From the NCBI GenBank assembly GCA_916613615.1, contig OU744731.1, forward strand, positions 59,216,289 to 59,280,288: 64,000 bases of DNA. The letters are read 5' to 3'. The notes under the pieces were generated by a model that made no database searches, had not been told where the DNA came from, and worked only from the letters and a program-made list of their open reading frames with translations. Positions 40,830 to 51,500 of this stretch are shown here, one piece after another. The position numbers were made by a program, and so were the translations under genes. Numbering within the stretch: the first letter of the stretch is position 1; every line of letters begins with the position of its first letter. Source of the DNA: Steromphala cineraria (taxonomy: Eukaryota > Mollusca > Gastropoda > Trochida > Trochidae).

Positions 40830-40959
40830 ACGTCCCATTGAACAATACCAATCTTTTCTACACAAAGAAAGGATTCGTGCGGAAATGCCAGACACAATTT
40901 GCACGAAACATATTGATACAAGGATTGTATTCGTAATCATGACATTATTTAAACATGTT

Positions 40960-42190
40960 ATTCACACTTTTTGATAACCATTAAGGAAGAATTGGTAAAA
41001 TGACACTCACATTTAAAGTGCTTGAATTGCGTTCATGGTTGTACATAAATTCGACCTCACATAACAGCATTTTAAAGGGAATTAATATCGCAAACATCAT
41101 TATTTCTTGGCTGTAACTTTGATAACATAACATGATTCTTTGGAGGGAAAAGAACGCAGTGAGAATATTGATTTCAGAAATTTCATCTTGTTTTTGCAGT
41201 TGTTAGCCGAATATGAAACGGTTTTTAGACGTTTAATGTAATATGAGGATAAGGCCTGATTGTCAGTAAAACAATTGGAGCAGCTATAAAAAAACTCCGT
41301 TTAAGTAACTTAAGATGCTCGTATATACACAAATCTGAACGTTTTCGTGCTAAAAAAGCTCTTATTTACATACACCCTATAAGGTTCACTGCAAAATGTG
41401 AACAAAAATTGTTACAATTCATTACAGGTCTAGGTCACAGAATGGCTTCGACTAACGCATTGTATTATATATATATAATTACTCATAACAAAAAAAAATT
41501 CAAAATATAAAGTGATCATTGATTGTTGACCAGGTATGAGTTAAGTTAAACTTTTAATCAGATATTGAAGCCAGAAATAGGTTCTCAAAATAACAACTTG
41601 TTCCCACTGACATCTTGTTTCCACTGGGATTTCTGTGGTTATGTTAACATTTAAAGTGACAGGAATATCAGTTTTTATTTAGAAACTGTTATAAGATTTA
41701 TTACAGGAAATGTATACGTCTTTAAGTCAGACTCTTTTTCTCACTACTTAATTACAGGAAACTATCATAAGACAGGAACTTCTAATAGCAGGTATCAATA
41801 AGCAATGATTTGTTTGCCTGGTCCTGACTACTGGGTTTATGACGTACATTAACAACGCACCAACAACTCATTTGTAGTAAATGAGTTTAACGTTCTTAAG
41901 ATTAGGCTTTTTTTAAGCAGATTTCAGTGGAAACATTATTGAAAATCACTTTTCCGATATAGATCAGTGACCTTTTGTTTAAACTAATTAGTTATACTGA
42001 CCCAGTTTTTTAAATCCTAGTATCACGGATGAAATAGCATTAACTTAAGTACGAAATAACACATGATTTATTTGTCATAGTCACGTTTTACAATCTAAAG
42101 TGACAATCTAATCCAATTAAGCGTAACATATTTGTGGGGAGATTTTCACATTAACTGCATTTCTAAGATTGACTTTGTACACTATCTAAT
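40960..42190. repeat. Diverged copy of duplicated block A
   Basis: Strings such as aaataacacatgat, agtcacgttttacaa, cacttttccgatata and ctaatccaattaagcgta appear in the same order as in 950-1310, but with much more divergence than among the other three copies. This suggests an older duplicate. No coding sequence is recognised. Confidence 0.55.
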
Positions 42191-43960
42191 AACGTTATTC
42201 GATCTTTTTTCAGCGAAATATTTTACAATGGACGTGTTAATTGTCATCGTCGGAAATATCTAAGATTCTTCAGACTTCAAGCATATCAACTTATCAGATA
42301 TATCAATACGTATGGGGTCATTTTTACAAAGGTTATGTACTTATGTAGGTTAGTTACGTCATATAAAAGAGCTTTTGATATGATAAATACCTCATTTCCT
42401 ACATTTATTATTAGGTTGATAAATACGTTATAATGAATATCCAACCTATCGATTTGAAGTGTTTCGGTGAATCTATGATTTTGAATTGATTATCAAAAGG
42501 TTTCTGAGACACGTTGAAAAGTTATCAACATGTTAAACGAATTGACGCTATCGAAGTAAGACACGTTTTCCGGACACATATTCTACTTGCCGGGGCTATT
42601 GCAGCATTGTGTTTCAAAAGCCTATCAAGTCAAATTTCAGAAATTCAAGATGGAGTCTATGTCAGGTTGCAACTTCCTTTAATGATTCCCGAAACTATAG
42701 TACTCACGGAAATAGAAACAAAATGCTTTTTGTCGATTATTTCTTTATTTGAAACAAACTGGATATTTTTATTCTAAATATTCATTCTCAATGGTTTTTC
42801 CCAACTTTTGTTTCAGACAGTTTTTGTAAAATCCAACGAAATATATAAATTTACAGGAGAGAAAAACGTGTCGTTTTCACGCCTCGAAATTATTTCAAAC
42901 TCAAAACGTATGTTTCTGATGCAAGCTATAGTATGTAAATTATCTGTAATCTCTGTACCGTCCGTTATACTTTTATATGCTATGTCCAATACTATTCCTA
43001 TTTTATATTGTTTAAAAATCCATTAAAATAATTGAAAAAGAAGAGTTTCATTTACGTTTACAGACATAAACGCATTCATAACTTGTGTTGTCAATGCTTT
43101 GGAAACGCACGTGCAACTGCAAATTCAGGTGAAAAGAGCGTTGCAGGTTTATTGTCACACGCATTGCTGGGAGTTGCGTAAGCTATAGCATGATTCGAAA
43201 TGTAAAGAAAATATGCAAATATTGGGCAGCTTTACCTGAACAAAGGTAATTTAAAGTATATTTTTGCAATTATTTTATAAGGCCTACATGTAGTTTGGAA
43301 AAACGTAGTTATTTGAACATATGTAAGAATTACTTACAATACTCGGGTAATAAAGAAATAAACGCCAAAAACCATTTTATTTCTATTTCCGTGAGTACTT
43401 AAGCAATATGACAGTTTAATCGAACTTCATCAACATTATCTATAAGCACAAACTGCCACAAAAATGACGTAAACAATGACAGATTAATAACCAAAACCTC
43501 CTCTCGATTCTCGATTCGCAACATAAAGTTATGCATAGCCAATATTAAAAGATAGCCTTGTTGAAAATATACCTGAATTTCTTGTTTCGATTGAAATACT
43601 TCTTCCTTTTTTAATATATGTAGGTATATAACACTCATATCACTGACACACCATGTTGTTGTTGTTATCCGATAATGTGTGATGGGAATGTATCTAGGAT
43701 TCATGTGTATTGAACCTGTGAATTTAGCTTACACTGCCCAGTTAATTTCTTGCATTCAAGATCGATTATGCCTATTCAAAATCTTGTTATGACCAAATGA
43801 TTTTTTAAATTGCCTGATGTAGAAAAATCAATCTGATTAGGTGTTTTAATTTTGATAATGTATTTACTTTTACTTGTACTTTATTTGTGGTTTACAGAAC
43901 AACCGGTAAAACATGTAGATATGTGTTTTCATTATGTGTCAGACAAACATTATACTATAA
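42191..43960. other. Stretch without a recognised gene
   Basis: It holds short open frames, the longest being 43704-43399 on the minus strand (101 codons) and 42514-42777 on the plus strand (87 codons). Neither resembles a known domain or has splice context. No repeat of the families above was found here. Confidence 0.5.
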
Positions 43961-44101
43961 TGTTATTAATCAAGTTTTTCCGTATTGGTCCAGTTACAGG
44001 ACCAAGGTCTGCTGTATTGGCCCGAGGCGAAGCCAAGGGCCAATACAGAAGACCGAGGACCTGTAACTGGGCCAATACGAAAAACTTGATTAATGACGTT
44101 T
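43961..44101. repeat. Fold-back palindrome 2
   Basis: Arms of about 57 bp: ttaatcaagtttttccgtat, tggtccagttacagg, gtattggccc, mirrored by gggccaatac, cctgtaactgggccaatacg, aaaaacttgattaa. The loop is cgaggcgaagccaa. Downstream, gtattggccc recurs at about 44265, 44286, 44308 and 44322, as if a part had been tandemly copied. Confidence 0.85.
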
Positions 44102-45180
44102 TTATTAATTAACTTCTTTGTAATTTACTTGCACAACATTAGAGAGTTATTTTTTACTGAAATCAAAATTATCAATGAGATTGATGAAATGTCATATATG
44201 TTGAAAGTTTTGAAGTGATAGCTTCGGACTCTCGCCATTTGTTTGTATGCGCATGCTCAGAGTCGTATTGGCCCAGTCTGCTCGTATTGGCCCTGTTTTG
44301 CTCGTGTTGGCCCAGCTTTCCTGTATTGGCCCAGTTGTGGATTCGTATAGTGAAGGCCGTATAAATTGTATAAGTGCCATATCATTGATAGTTAATTAAT
44401 AATGCATTCTATTGAAAGTGCATGTACATTTCAACGGATTGCACGTGCAGCACGGATTGTCCATGCTACCAACCAGATTCACATATACAGAAACTGGTAA
44501 CTATTGACCTCTGGGGTAACCATCCAGCGATTCGAAGGTTCCAAAAGCTGTTGGAACGAAGTCATGATTCCAAACTTAAGTTATGCGATTAATGATAGAA
44601 CAATTTCTTTAGGCATTTTAACTTAACCTCTTGAATAATCAAGAGACAGTCACTTTATAAGGAAAAATACATGTATAGCCAAATAATTTGCATTTTTTTT
44701 TAAAATCACATCTTTGTCGAGGGATTGCAATTACTGATATCTTGTGACAATCAATTATATTTTTGTCCACGGAAGGTCATAGTGGATCGTTTTTTCTTTC
44801 TGGGAAGCGAATGAGCATCTTTTCTTTATTAAAATCTTTTTCAACCTGTGCTTTTTCCTGAGCAAATCTTCCAATTATGTCCACAATTGTCGTACAAAGT
44901 CCCGTTCCAAGAAAAGATGGTGGTAAGTGCCTATTTTTTCGGGGTACACAAATCCCATTTTGTATAATCGTGCATTTGTTGGGAGGATATGGTGAAGGAT
45001 ATCATATCATATCATATCTCATATTATATCTTTTCTTAAAATCAATAAAGTCCAGAAAGAAACCGTTGTCATTCAAAAGATCGTTTATACAATCTTTCTT
45101 TTGATTGAAAATTTATAGACTATGAAAAGTACTGTGTCTTATTACTCTCCCGTTGAAGATATCGCTGTTTAGTAAATCTA

Positions 45181-45345
45181 CAATGTTATTACACATTGTG
45201 TAATAACATCGCGCTGACCGAATGACGTGACGTAATGATGACGTCATAATTGTTAAGTATGACGTCATAATGTCAGCGGGCCGGCCGCGACAGTCATGTT
45301 GGCGACTTTCTTTGTTTTGTTACGATGTTATTAAGCAAGTAATAA
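45181..45345. repeat. Palindromic element with TGACGTCA motifs
   Basis: tgttattacacattgtgtaataaca is a near-perfect palindrome at about 45184-45208. It is followed by cgctgac...gtcagcg arms enclosing gatgacgtcataattgtt and tatgacgtcataatg. A further gatgttattaagc near 45325 echoes the first arm. Confidence 0.6.
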
Positions 45346-45362
45346 TTAAAATACTAAACTCG

Positions 45363-45480
45363 GTCCCGTTTCATAACACTTTTATGAAACTCGTGAATGG
45401 TATAGGTATTTAACTTGCTTTCGCTCGTTAAATACCAACCCATTCACTCGTTTCATAAATATGTTATGAAACGGGACGTC
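45363..45480. repeat. Fold-back palindrome 3
   Basis: gtcccgtttcataacacttt, atgaaactcgtgaatgg, ggtatttaac, mirrored by gttaaatacc, ccattcactcgtttcataaa and gttatgaaacgggac. The short loop ttgctttcgctc is similar in base pattern to the loops of the other palindromes. Confidence 0.85.
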
Positions 45481-45561
45481 GTTTAGTATTCTCTATATAT
45501 AACACATTAGATCAAACCCGTAAAGGGCAACAGGGTCTATTATGAGGGTAGATGTTAAGGA

Positions 45562-45699
45562 TAGAAACCGAGGCGGAGGTGTTGTTTGATAATGTAAGCC
45601 CGTGGCAGAGGGAAATTGGAAAGGGCCGACAGGCCCGCCCCAATTTTCTGAGGCTGAGGGCTAACATTATCAAACAACACCGAGGGGGAGGTTTTGATT
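45562..45699. repeat. Fold-back palindrome 4
   Basis: aaaccgaggcggaggtgttg, tttgataatgtaagccc, mirrored by gggctaacattatcaaacaa and caccgagggggaggtttt, around a centre with aaattggaaagggcc and ggcccgccccaatttt. Confidence 0.8.
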
Positions 45700-45747
45700 T
45701 TACTTATGAACCGAGGTAAACCGTAGTTACAAAAAAAATTCAAAAAT

Positions 45748-46597
45748 AGAGCCATGGGCTCTGTAGCTCATCAGACTTTTGATGGAAAAAGGCTTTGATC
45801 CCTGTGACCCCATTTTGGGTCATGGGGTACTCAAATCTACAATTTAGAATCCTCATTGGCCAAGGAGTCTACACAAAACTTTTCAGCTCTCTAGACCTTT
45901 AGGAACTGGAGAAGAAGATGAAATTAGGTTTTTAAGGTTTTGACCCCTGTGACCCCAATTGGGGTCATGAGGTCATGAAATCTACAATTTAGAATCCCCA
46001 TTGGCCAAGGAGTCTACACACAATTTTTCAGCTCTCTAGACCTTTTTGAACTGGAGAAGAAGATGAAAATAGGTTTTTACGGCTTTGACCCCTGTGACCC
46101 CATTTGGGGTCATGAGGTCATGAAATCTACAATTTAGAATCCCAATTGGCCATGGAGTTTCCACACAACTTTTCAGCTCTCCAGACCTTTTGGAACTGAG
46201 AAGAAGATGAAAATAGGTTTTTAAGGTTTTGACCCCTGTGACCCCATTTGGGGTCATGAGGTCATGAAATCTACAATTTAGATTCCCCATTGGCCAAGGA
46301 GTCTACACACAATTTTTCAGCTCTCTAGACCTTTTGGAACTGGAGAAGAAGATGAACATAGGTTTTTAAGGTTTTGACCCCTGTGACCCCATTTGGGGTC
46401 ATGAGGTCATGAAATCTACAATTTAGAATCCCAATTGGCCAAGAAGTCTCCACATCAAATATCAGCTCTCTAGATGAAGAAGAAGTCGAAAGTATGAAAA
46501 GTTTACGGATGGACGGACGGACGGACGGACGGACGCCGGACGCCGGACGCCATGCCATGCCATAAGCCCATCGGGTCTTTCAGACCTGATGAGCTAA
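45748..46597 (+). mobile_element. Pearl/Helentron-like element with five core units
   Basis: The start is agagccatgggctctgtagc with tcatcag. About five core units of about 145 bp follow, each with cctgtgacccca, aaatctacaatttagaat, ttggccaaggagtctacaca and cagctctctagacc. Then comes an ACGG microsatellite (about 46507-46545) and the end ccatgccataagcccatcgg with a gacctgatgagcta tail. Start and end share an inverted tagctcatcag / ctgatgagcta motif. This matches the described layout of bivalve pearl elements. Confidence 0.75.
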
Positions 46598-47199
46598 TAA
46601 TCAGTATAAAAGTGGATGCATTGATTTTTACTGGTAGGGAATTATTATGAGCAAACGGAGAGCAAATCCGCGCCCTGCACGTGCTTTGCGCTCGCTACCC
46701 AGGCCGTGAACGTGAGCTGCATGCGCTATCTGCCTCGTGAAGTTCACATGATTGTCACTGTGGAAAATACATCATTGTTATAGTGGGCCTTTATAGCCGA
46801 GTTGTCAAAGGCGCCAGTTTAGTAAGCGAATTGTGCAGAATTCGAAACCAGGCATGCGAACCTTATATTTGTGATTTGTCAAAAATGTGAAATTTTGTGA
46901 TGGTATTTATTCGAAGAAGGACTTTGAATCAAAGTATTTTAAAACGTGTATAATTCGCAATCAAAATTACTTTCCGATAAATTCTAGAGTAAGCCCGGCA
47001 AGCTGACATTAGAGGTTTACCCGGTAAAAGTAGAACCTAATAAAACAATAGAGTGACGTCACTGGAGGTTTATAAGAAGACATATCTAATGGAGAGAGGT
47101 CTATTATGAGGGAAGATGAAGATGAAAAGATAACCTCTAACGTTATGACAGGATCTTCACATATACATGTAACATAAAAAGGTTAATAATAATAAATTT
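46598..47199. other. Stretch without a recognised feature
   Basis: Locally more GC-rich (cgcgccctgcacgtgctttg near 46670) but with no open frame of note and no terminal-repeat pattern. Confidence 0.5.
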
Positions 47200-47297
47200 T
47201 CTTCCGCCAGGGGAAACTGCAGGAACCCATGGATTTAGTCTACTTAGACCAAAGACTTTATCAACATGACTTGATCTGCCTCTGTAGGAGGAGAATG
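47200..47297. mobile_element. Family M MITE fragment downstream of the oxidase gene
   Basis: TTCCGCCAGGGGAAACTGCA, then the right end CATGACTTGATCTGCCTCTG and a GGAGGAGAATGG tail. About 190 bases beyond the candidate polyadenylation signal. Confidence 0.65.
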
Positions 47298-47484
47298 GAG
47301 ATCAGCAGGTTTTTAAAAGTGCAATTTATTTTTACAGAGGGCTTGACTCTAAAGGTTCCATCTGAATGGCTTCTGTAATGTGCAAAAACTATCTTGGTGT
47401 CGACCAAAACAAATGGAAATGAACAAACTGAGCTAATAATATGAATACGAAATTAAAAACGTACAATTTGTTTTCCCTTAATTT

Positions 47485-47490
47485 TTTATT
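47485..47490 (-). terminator. Candidate polyadenylation signal AATAAA
   Basis: Read on the minus strand, AATAAA occurs about 105 bases after the stop codon of the multicopper oxidase. This is a normal distance for a short 3' UTR. Another AATAAA-like string lies near 47328. Confidence 0.5.
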
Positions 47491-47593
47491 TCACAATATT
47501 TAGTAACGAAACTGAAAGAAATCCTCACATAGAACGGAACTATCAATATCAATGATCGATCATTGCATCGTTAATTATCTATATATTTTTGTT

Positions 47594-48572
47594 TTAGTAA
47601 AATGGGACATTGTCGGTGTAACGATGAAATTCGTTATTAGAAGGTAGGATTGTATAGACTGCTTCCATTCCGTTCGTCACGTGAGCGCTGACATGACAAT
47701 GGAACAGCCAAGTTCCTGGGTTATCTGTCAACATCTCAACTGTCTCAGTGCCAGATGGAAAGATCTCTATAACATCTTTTCGATGTCTCTTATCCGTCCT
47801 GTGAATAACCGTCTGCCCGTGAAAGTGAACAGGATGAACCCCGAATGAAGCCCCAGCTCCTAACACGTACCAAGCAACCCGTTCCCCCTCGTTCATAGTC
47901 AAACCACGTACATTTCCGTAGATCCTACCATTGATAGAAAACTTCCTATTCGCTAGTTGGAAAGCAGGGTCTGTCACATTGACTCTTCCTGGAGCAAATG
48001 ATGCCACATTTTCGGCAAAGTAATGACTCATTGCCTCATTAAAGGTATTGAAGAGCACGGCGAATTCTCTGTTGATATTATCAGTACGGTGCCCTCGTGC
48101 GTCCAGGATTCCGCTACGACAGATAACCAAAGGTCCAATCAGACCACTGTTAATGTCTTCAGCTAGACTCACGGACGAGTGGTACATCCGACCGATACAA
48201 TTTGGATCGTTCTTCCCGGGTCCTGATCTTTCCGGTACTTCCCATTCATAGAGGTACGTGTCTCCAGGCCCCACAGAGTTGTCTCCCTTATAATAGCTCT
48301 CATCTTGATAATCGGCCCCTTCGTTTGCTTTATTGTAAAATAACGCCTGAGGATGAATTGAGTAGGGTATTGACGCCTTGTTACGGAACAGAACATGTAC
48401 AATGTCCCCAACCTCTGCCCGAATATAAGGCCCAAGAATTTCAAGATGTTTGTCCTTTGGTGAGCGAGGTATTTGTCTGGTGAATGAAGCGTCTGTATAC
48501 TGGCGGTAGATGGCTTTCTTGTACTTGGCTCCGATGAAGTTTGGTCCGCCCCTCACAAATTTATACCCAGGT
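47594..48572 (-). CDS. MCO terminal exon: domains 5 and 6, trinuclear copper ligands, stop
   Basis: The acceptor is ...tacattttcag before ACCTGGG, and the first base completes the Arg codon. It encodes 325 residues and TAA. Domain 5 signatures are KKAIYRQYTDASF, HLEILGPYIRAEVGD, PYSIHP, ERSGPG and SGLIGPLVICRSG. Domain 6 carries SINGRIYGN, then HPVHFHG (type 1 His plus two trinuclear-cluster His) and HCHVSAHVTNGM (His-Cys-His, type 1 His at +5, Met at +10). One NVTD glycosylation sequon precedes the iron-site segment. The chain ends 16 residues after the last conserved strand, with no hydrophobic anchor. An upstream in-frame ATG at 48646 belongs to the intron, not the protein. Vertebrate genes carry introns in this region; here there is none. 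Confidence 0.95.
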
Positions 48573-51500
48573 CTGAAAATGTATATACAGACAATGTGTT
48601 TCGTGTTATCTATGTCGATTGCAGAGTTCGTCCATACAAGGTTCATATGTTACACTCCTTTCAGTCTACTTTAAAAATCTTTAATGTGAAATCTCGAAAT
48701 AAAAAAACATAGTTTCCGATGCAATTTATTTAAATATCTTTATTTCCTTTGGAATTTTGACCTTTCATACGAAGGATCAGTAAGAAACGAGACGCTAACA
48801 TTGACGGATCAGTAAGAAAGAAGACGCTAACATTGACGGATCAGTAAGAAAGAAGACACTAACATTGAAGGATCAGTAAGAAAGAAGACACTAACATTGA
48901 CGGATCAGTAAGAAAGAAGACACTAACATTGAAGGATCAGTAAGATAGAAGACGCTAACATTGACGGATCAGTAAGAAAGGGGACACTAACATTGACGGG
49001 TCAGTAAGAAAGGGGACGCTAACATTGACGGATCAGTAAGAAAGAAGACACTAACATTGACGGATCAGTAAGAAAGGGGACGCTAACATTGAAGGATCAG
49101 TAAGAAAGAAGACACTAACATTGAAGGATCAGTAAGATAGAAGACGCTAACATTGACGGATCAGTAAGAAAGAAGACACTAACATTGACGGGTCAGTAAG
49201 AAAGGGGACGCTAACATTGACGGATCAGTAAGAAAGAAGACACTAACATTGACGGGTCAGTAAGATAGAAGACACTGACAGTAACGAGTCAGTAAGAAAA
49301 GAGACACTAACATTGACGGATCAGTAAGATAGGAAACACTAACATTGACGGATCAGTAAGATAGGAAACACTAACATTGACGGATCAGTAAGAAAGGAGA
49401 CGCTAACACTGTTACGAATACGTTAGAAAGTGGACACTTACAGCGAAGGATCAGTAAAATAGGAGACACTTACACTGACGGATCAGTATTAAACGGGACA
49501 CTTACAGCGAAGGATCAATTAGAAAGGGGACACTCACACTGTTACGAATCAGTTAGAAAGGAGACACTTACACTGTTACGAATCAGTTAGAAAGGGGACA
49601 CTTACAGCGAAGGATCAGTTAGAAAGGGGACACTTACACTGTTACGAATCAGTTTGAAAGGGGACACTTACAGCGAAGGATCAGTAAGATAGAAGACACT
49701 GACAGTAACGGGTCAGTAAGAAAGGAGACGCTAACATTGACGGATCAGTAAGAAAGGGGACGCTAACATTGACGGATCAGTAAGAAAGGGGACAGTTACA
49801 GTGACTGATAAGTTGGAAAGGGGACAGTAAAGGTGACTGATAGGTTGGAAAGGGGACAGTTACGGTGACGGATAAATAAGATAGGAGACACTTACAGTGA
49901 CGGATCAATAAGAAAGGGGCTGGTTGAAGTGACGGATCAATGGGAAAGGGGATAGTTCAGTGACGGATGAGTGGAAAAGGGGACAGTTTCGGTGACGGGT
50001 TGATAAGATAGGAGACACTTACAGTTACGAATCACTAAGAAAGGGCACACTTACAGTGAATAATCAGTAAGATAGGAGACACTTGCAGTGACGGATCAGT
50101 AAGAAAGCAATAGTCACAGTGACCGATCAGTGGGAAAGGGGACAGTTACAGTGATGGATCAGTAAGAAAGGGATAGTTACAGTGACGATTTAGTGGGAAA
50201 GGGGACAGTTACGGTGACGGGTTAATAAGATGGGAGACACTAACAGCTACGAATCAGTAAGAAAGGAGACACTTACAGCTATGAATCAGTAAGAAAGGGG
50301 ACACTTACAGTGAAGAATCAGTTAGAAAAGGAAACACTTACAGTGACGGATCAGTTAGAAAGGAAACACATACCGTGAGGGATCAGTAAGATTTCCACCT
50401 GTGATCAGGTCAATCAACACAGGTGCGTAGTCCCAAATCACCTCCTCTGCTGCGATGAAATACCGTCGTATGTGACGTCGACCTTGACCTCTCTGATGAC
50501 GTGCCCCACAAGCGAAGACGTCGTATAATGCAGTCATACCGTTGGCAAAGTGGAAGTTGTTTTGACAGTGAACAGACCAGCGGCCTACAGAAACGTAAAA
50601 TACGGAACCCTAATTTAAAGTCAAAAACCATGTAGAGAGGTTTTTATCTACTAAGTAAATTATTTTGAATGTATATGGGTCTTTATGAATGAGACTTAAA
50701 CCGTTATCCGATAAGAATTGCTATCATACATGTATGTAAACATATTTTTCATACTTTAAAAGGAAAAACGTTACACTAGTATTTATTAAAGTGAAAAATG
50801 CATACAGTAATTTTGATGTACCATTGGGCACCTTCAAACCAAGAATGTTACCTCCTATACGTGTATCTATGGTATCTGGGCATCTTGAAGTACTTACAAT
50901 GTCTTCACCTTTGTATCTTTCTGAAAGATCATTAAGGATCTCGATAAGAAGTTATCAATGTGAACACATTGAAATGGCGATGCTAGTCACCAACTCACCA
51001 ACAGAGTCCGGTACAGAGTGGAGAGTGACTCCAATCCCTGGGTTGATGAACTTTCCCTCAACGTGATTCCCGTTAAATTCTAACGTCTGACCGTTAAAGG
51101 CAATGCCGTGACTGTCAAGGTTGGCCCCAAGTCCGAAAATATGCCAAGTGACGTGATCCCCAACACACATATCTAATCCGGGCAGATTCCCAAATATGAA
51201 TCCGTTGATTCCTGAAAACGTTAAACAGGCAGTAGAACGTTTTTAGGGGGAATATAAGGTGATGTCACGAAAATGAAAATAAATGGTTCCAATTGAAGGA
51301 AATGCATTTAAACTAAATGAAGAAGTAATTAATCAAATATATAATGAAAGTTTAAGCCATGCGATTCCTTTTCTTACACAAAATGAATAAAAAAGTGTTC
51401 ACACAAAAATGGCCGCCGATGGACTTTATGTGAATCTTTATCATTTGTTCTCTGACTATGGATGATTGGTTTGCTTAATGAGGTTTTGCAAACTATCAAA

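Noticed and set aside
42514..42777. 87-codon plus-strand frame
   Set aside because: No domain recognised, no splice context, ordinary AT-rich composition; likely chance.
43399..43704. 101-codon minus-strand frame
   Set aside because: No similarity recognised, low-complexity AT-rich codons, and no supporting exon structure.
48573..48646. Upstream ATG extending the last oxidase exon
   Set aside because: The extension is intron. The acceptor at 48573-48574 and the split Arg codon from the previous exon give the conserved reading DPSR-PGYKF.
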